Source of the DNA: Maridesulfovibrio sp.
GTDB lineage: Bacteria; Desulfobacterota; Desulfovibrionia; Desulfovibrionales; Desulfovibrionaceae
Length of the DNA: 64,000 nucleotides
Direction: 5' to 3'
Assembly: GCF_963677005.1 (NCBI RefSeq)
Contig: NZ_OY781616.1
Span: 2,737,001-2,801,000 of the forward strand
Each line of letters starts with the position of its first letter. Position 1 is the stretch's first letter. The notes below the pieces were generated by a model. The model ran no database searches and had not been told where the DNA came from. It was given only the letters and a program-made list of their open reading frames with translations. The position numbers were made by a program, and so were the translations under genes. Shown here one piece after another: positions 61,309-64,000 of the stretch.

Positions 61309-61818
61309 ATGAAACTTGAACTTGTCAAATACCCCGCACCGTCCTTGAAAGAGGTCTGTGAAAGGATTGAAGAACTTACTCCCGAACTGCGGGAGATAAT
61401 CGACAATATGGTCGAGACCATGTACGAAGATGACGGTGTAGGACTGGCCGCCCCGCAGGTCGGGCTGCAGAAACGTCTGATCGTGATAGATCCGTCCGGC
61501 CCCAAGGAACGTACGGACCTTCAGGTCATCATCAATCCCGAAATCATCTCCAGCGAAGGCTCGATTGATTCCGAGGAAAGCTGCCTCTCATGTCCCTCTT
61601 TCCGCTGCGTCATCAAACGCGCAGAAAAAGTTGTCGTCACCGGAACTGATCTTGACGGCAACGAACTGAGAATTGAAGCCGATGATTTCAAGGCCATAGT
61701 TCTGCAGCATGAAATAGACCACCTTGACGGAACCCTCATTGTTGACAGGGTAGGCCGCCTCAAACGCGCAATGTACGACAAGAAGATCAAGAAATGGCAG
61801 AAAAACGCTGGCGAATAG
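61309..61818 (+). CDS. def: Peptide deformylase
   Basis: Def removes the formyl group from new N-termini using a metal site. The 169 residues show motif 1 EDDGVGLAAPQVGLQ, motif 2 EESCLSCPSF and motif 3 LQHEIDHLDGTL with the HExxH metal ligands. Motif 2 reads ESCLS where most enzymes have EGCLS, so a Ser replaces the Gly before the metal-binding Cys. AAGGAA precedes the ATG. The last 25 bases overlap fmt, as is usual for this pair. Confidence 0.96.
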   Translation: MKLELVKYPAPSLKEVCERIEELTPELREIIDNMVETMYEDDGVGLAAPQVGLQKRLIVIDPSGPKERTDLQVIINPEIISSEGSIDSEESCLSCPSFRCVIKRAEKVVVTGTDLDGNELRIEADDFKAIVLQHEIDHLDGTLIVDRVGRLKRAMYDKKIKKWQKNAGE

Positions 61819-62750
61819 TTTTCATGGGTACACCGGACTTCGCGTCCACCATTCTCGAATATCTCGTGGAATGGGACGGATGCGAGGTTGTGGCGGCTTA
61901 CACACAGCCTGACCGCCCCTGCGGACGCGGTCAGAAGATGCGCCCGTCCCCGGTAAAGGAAGTGGCTCTCAAAAATGAAATTCCGGTATTCCAGCCGGTT
62001 AATTTCAAGGACGAGAAGGACGTTGAAGTATTGCGCGCGCTTGCGCCGGACTTTCTGGTAGTGGCCGCATACGGACTCATTCTTCCGCAGTCCGTGCTTG
62101 ATGTTCCGGCCATCATGCCTCTTAACGTGCATGCCTCCCTGCTCCCGAAATACCGGGGAGCGGCCCCCATCCACCGGGCGGTGGCAAACGGGGAACACGC
62201 AACCGGCATAACCATCATGAAGATGGAAGCCGGGCTTGATACAGGTCCTATCCTTGTTCAGCAGGCTCTCGGCATCGCCTGGGACGACTACACCGGCAAA
62301 ATCCACGATGAACTCGCGGCCATGGGCGGCCCGTTGGTCATGGAAACCCTGCTCCGCTACGAAAACAAGCACCTCATCATCATGGAACAGGATGATGAGA
62401 TAGCAACGTATGCCTCCAAACTTTCCAAGGAAGAAGGTTTGATAGACTGGACCAAGGACGCCAAGGCCGTCCATAACCAGATCAGGGGCATGCACCCGTG
62501 GCCCGGTGCTTATTTTTTCTGGACTCCGGAAGAGGGCAAGGATCCGATCAGACTGGTCCTTACCCCGGGCAAGCCCGGAGACATGGAGTCCGGCGACAAC
62601 GCTCCCGGAACCATTGTCGGTGAATTTGAAGGAATGCTGGGCATCGCCTGCGCGGACAAACTCTACCTCGCATCCGGTGTTAAACCGGCAGGTAAGAAGG
62701 AAATGGACGGCAAGGCATTCATATGCGGATATATGGGCAGATGCTCATAA
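61794..62750 (+). CDS. fmt: Methionyl-tRNA formyltransferase
   Basis: Fmt formylates initiator Met-tRNA. The 318 residues start with WRIVFMGTPDFASTILEYL, contain the folate-site motif NVHASLLPKYRGAAPIHRAV and TGITIMKMEAGLDTGPILVQ, and end in the C-terminal OB domain. Length is normal. Its start lies inside the end of def (25 bp overlap). It is followed by the DUF116 gene after 106 bp. Confidence 0.97.
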   Translation: MAEKRWRIVFMGTPDFASTILEYLVEWDGCEVVAAYTQPDRPCGRGQKMRPSPVKEVALKNEIPVFQPVNFKDEKDVEVLRALAPDFLVVAAYGLILPQSVLDVPAIMPLNVHASLLPKYRGAAPIHRAVANGEHATGITIMKMEAGLDTGPILVQQALGIAWDDYTGKIHDELAAMGGPLVMETLLRYENKHLIIMEQDDEIATYASKLSKEEGLIDWTKDAKAVHNQIRGMHPWPGAYFFWTPEEGKDPIRLVLTPGKPGDMESGDNAPGTIVGEFEGMLGIACADKLYLASGVKPAGKKEMDGKAFICGYMGRCS

Positions 62751-62856
62751 ACTTCCTGCGGAAAACACCATGCGTCCGCGGCTTTGCTGCCGCTTTTTAT
62801 TGAAGGGGACACTCCCTTGCTTCGGCCAAGCGACTTAATCTGATTCAGGAACAAAC

Positions 62857-63675
62857 GTGAGCATAGAAAAAGATTCCAAAAAACGCCTTTTCATCGGTCT
62901 GATAACAGGAACCTGCGCCCTGCTCTGCTTTTTTCTGGGCCTGCTCTGGTACGTCCCCTATGTGGGACTGGATTCTTTCGGGAGCTGGGCAACATGGGTA
63001 TGGGGAATTATCATCTTCATGCTCATCATGCTTGTCGGCTGGGCCTATGCAGGACTGCTGGCAAACGTCGTGCTTGGCCGGACCTTTCCTTTTTCCAAAA
63101 AGGCACGCGGTCTGACCGTAAAGCTCTTCCTGCCGCTGATGACTATTCTGGGACGCATATTCGGCCTTTCCAAACGGAAAATCCGGTCCTCTTTCATCAA
63201 GGTCAACAACGAGCTGGTGCTTTCGGAAGCAGGCCACTTTGACCCGGACAAGATCATGATCCTGACCCCGCACTGCCTGCAATCCAGCCGCTGCGACATG
63301 CGCCTGACCTACGATGTGGACAACTGCAAACGCTGCGGACTGTGCACAATCAAGGGATTGCTGGACCTGCGGGACAAATACGGCGTGCATTTCGCTGTTG
63401 CCACCGGCGGCACCATTGCCAGACGTCTGGTTGTCCAGAAACGTCCGCGCATGATCATAGCCATTGCCTGTGAGCGCGATCTCTCAAGCGGTATTCAGGA
63501 TACCTACCCGCTCCCGGTTTACGGCGTGCTCAACGAACGGCCCAACGGTCCCTGCCTCGATACCATGGTATCCCTTGCGGCAGTTGAAGATGCCCTGCGC
63601 CGGTTCATAAAAGAAGACAAACTTCCGGCCGACGTTGACAAGAACGTGGCCCTTACACCCATTACCGGACGCTAG
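62857..63675 (+). CDS. DUF116 membrane protein
   Basis: The 272 residues comprise two membrane helices near the N-terminus (FIGLITGTCALLCFFLGLLW and WGIIIFMLIMLVGWAYAGLL) and a cytoplasmic Cys-bearing DUF116 domain (LTPHCLQSSRCDM, CKRCGLCTIKGLLD, then IAIACERDLSSGIQD). The Cys pattern suggests a metal or Fe-S site. The family has no established function but is regularly found beside fmt and rsmB, as here. A GTG start with AGGA upstream is used. It is followed after 14 bp by rsmB. Confidence 0.9.
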   Translation: MSIEKDSKKRLFIGLITGTCALLCFFLGLLWYVPYVGLDSFGSWATWVWGIIIFMLIMLVGWAYAGLLANVVLGRTFPFSKKARGLTVKLFLPLMTILGRIFGLSKRKIRSSFIKVNNELVLSEAGHFDPDKIMILTPHCLQSSRCDMRLTYDVDNCKRCGLCTIKGLLDLRDKYGVHFAVATGGTIARRLVVQKRPRMIIAIACERDLSSGIQDTYPLPVYGVLNERPNGPCLDTMVSLAAVEDALRRFIKEDKLPADVDKNVALTPITGR

Positions 63676-63689
63676 AGAAAACATATCCG

Positions 63690-64000
63690 ATGAAGAAGCC
63701 GACCCTGCCCGGAACACGGGGACTCGCCTTTGAGTGTATAACCCGCACTCTGGATGGCAATGCCGATGCGCAGTCTGTGCTGGACAATATCCTGTCTGCC
63801 GCCGGACCGGACCAGCGAGACCGAGGCTTCATAACGGAAATATTTTACGGCTACCTGCGCACGCGCATCCGCCTGCTCTCCGTACTGAAATGTTTTCTTT
63901 CAAGACCGGAAGGACTTCCGGAACCGGTACTGAGGGTCCTGGGCATGGCCGCATATGAAATTCTGCATATGGATGTTCCGGCATACGCATCAGTAGACTG
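63690..64000 (+). CDS. rsmB: 16S rRNA m5C967 methyltransferase RsmB/Sun (5' part; continues outside window)
   Basis: Only the N-terminal NusB-like domain is inside the window, 103 codons: MKKPTLPGTRGLAFECITRT, then DQRDRGFITEIFYGYLRTRI and EPVLRVLGMAAYEILHMDVP. This pattern (GR-RGFITEIFYGYLR and the LRLGAYEILfL-like segment) is the NusB fold that precedes the methyltransferase domain in RsmB. The catalytic part lies beyond base 64000. The short distance to the DUF116 gene suggests co-transcription with def-fmt. Confidence 0.85.
   Translation, partial: MKKPTLPGTRGLAFECITRTLDGNADAQSVLDNILSAAGPDQRDRGFITEIFYGYLRTRIRLLSVLKCFLSRPEGLPEPVLRVLGMAAYEILHMDVPAYASVD

Noticed and set aside
1-64000. tRNA, rRNA, CRISPR or prophage genes
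   Set aside because: I looked for T-loop and anticodon-arm patterns in the spacers, regularly spaced repeats and integrase or transposase frames, and found none. A covariance-model scan was not possible here.

Overview
The window is from a sulfate-reducing bacterium of the Desulfovibrionaceae, most like marine Desulfovibrio/Maridesulfovibrio. The evidence is the apr-qmo electron-transfer locus with its qmoD-type gene, a complete dsrMKJOP operon, a TrmD carrying a second SPOUT domain, and a moderate G+C content with AT-rich intergenic stretches. No rRNA, tRNA, CRISPR array, transposase or prophage gene was found.

Layout. 1-7.4 kb: 3' part of aprA, then qmoABC and a qmoD-like gene, ending in a near-perfect terminator. 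7.4-12.9 kb: a 700-bp AT-rich leader and a five-gene branched-chain amino-acid ABC transporter with the order livG-K-H-M-F. 12.9-17.5 kb: a small unknown gene with marC on the minus strand, an HBM-type chemoreceptor and a low-GC glycosyltransferase. 17.5-30 kb, mostly minus strand: secA, an FAD/Fe-S 2-hydroxyacid dehydrogenase pair with a LysR regulator, a 51-codon membrane protein (plus strand), smpB, PTS enzyme I, HPr and a lone PTS IID, then rsmI, yraN and rnhB. 30-34.4 kb: the housekeeping cluster ffh-rpsP-KH-rimM-trmD-rplS. 34.7-39.8 kb: mixed small genes, including an OB-fold protein, an HdrD-like Fe-S protein, a polytopic membrane protein, a thioesterase and sfsA. 40.2-45.8 kb: an RsbRD_N-type gene followed by dsrMKJOP. 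45.9-53.2 kb, minus strand: a DUF2959 lipoprotein, a CBS protein, hemW with a tandem Usp protein, queH with rng, and a radical SAM-winged helix protein. 53.5-64 kb: trmI, a small accessory island (membrane-anchored helical-repeat protein, exported papain-like protease, exported caspase-like protease, DUF2628 protein), then hisS, aspS, def, fmt, a DUF116 protein and the start of rsmB.

How it fits together. AprA and Qmo link APS reduction to menaquinol oxidation, and DsrMKJOP links the quinone pool and periplasmic cytochromes to the DsrC trisulfide step. Both membrane modules of sulfate respiration therefore lie within about 45 kb. The lactate/glycolate-type dehydrogenase could supply electrons to the same quinone pool.

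The most unusual items are a dispersed intergenic repeat family (three copies at 22.7, 27.7 and 61.1 kb), a PTS locus reduced to EI, HPr and IID beside one of those repeats, the 54.5-57.6 kb two-protease island, a small gene with a near-consensus promoter and a duplicated operator-like 13-mer (37.8-38.2 kb), and the TrmD-SPOUT fusion.
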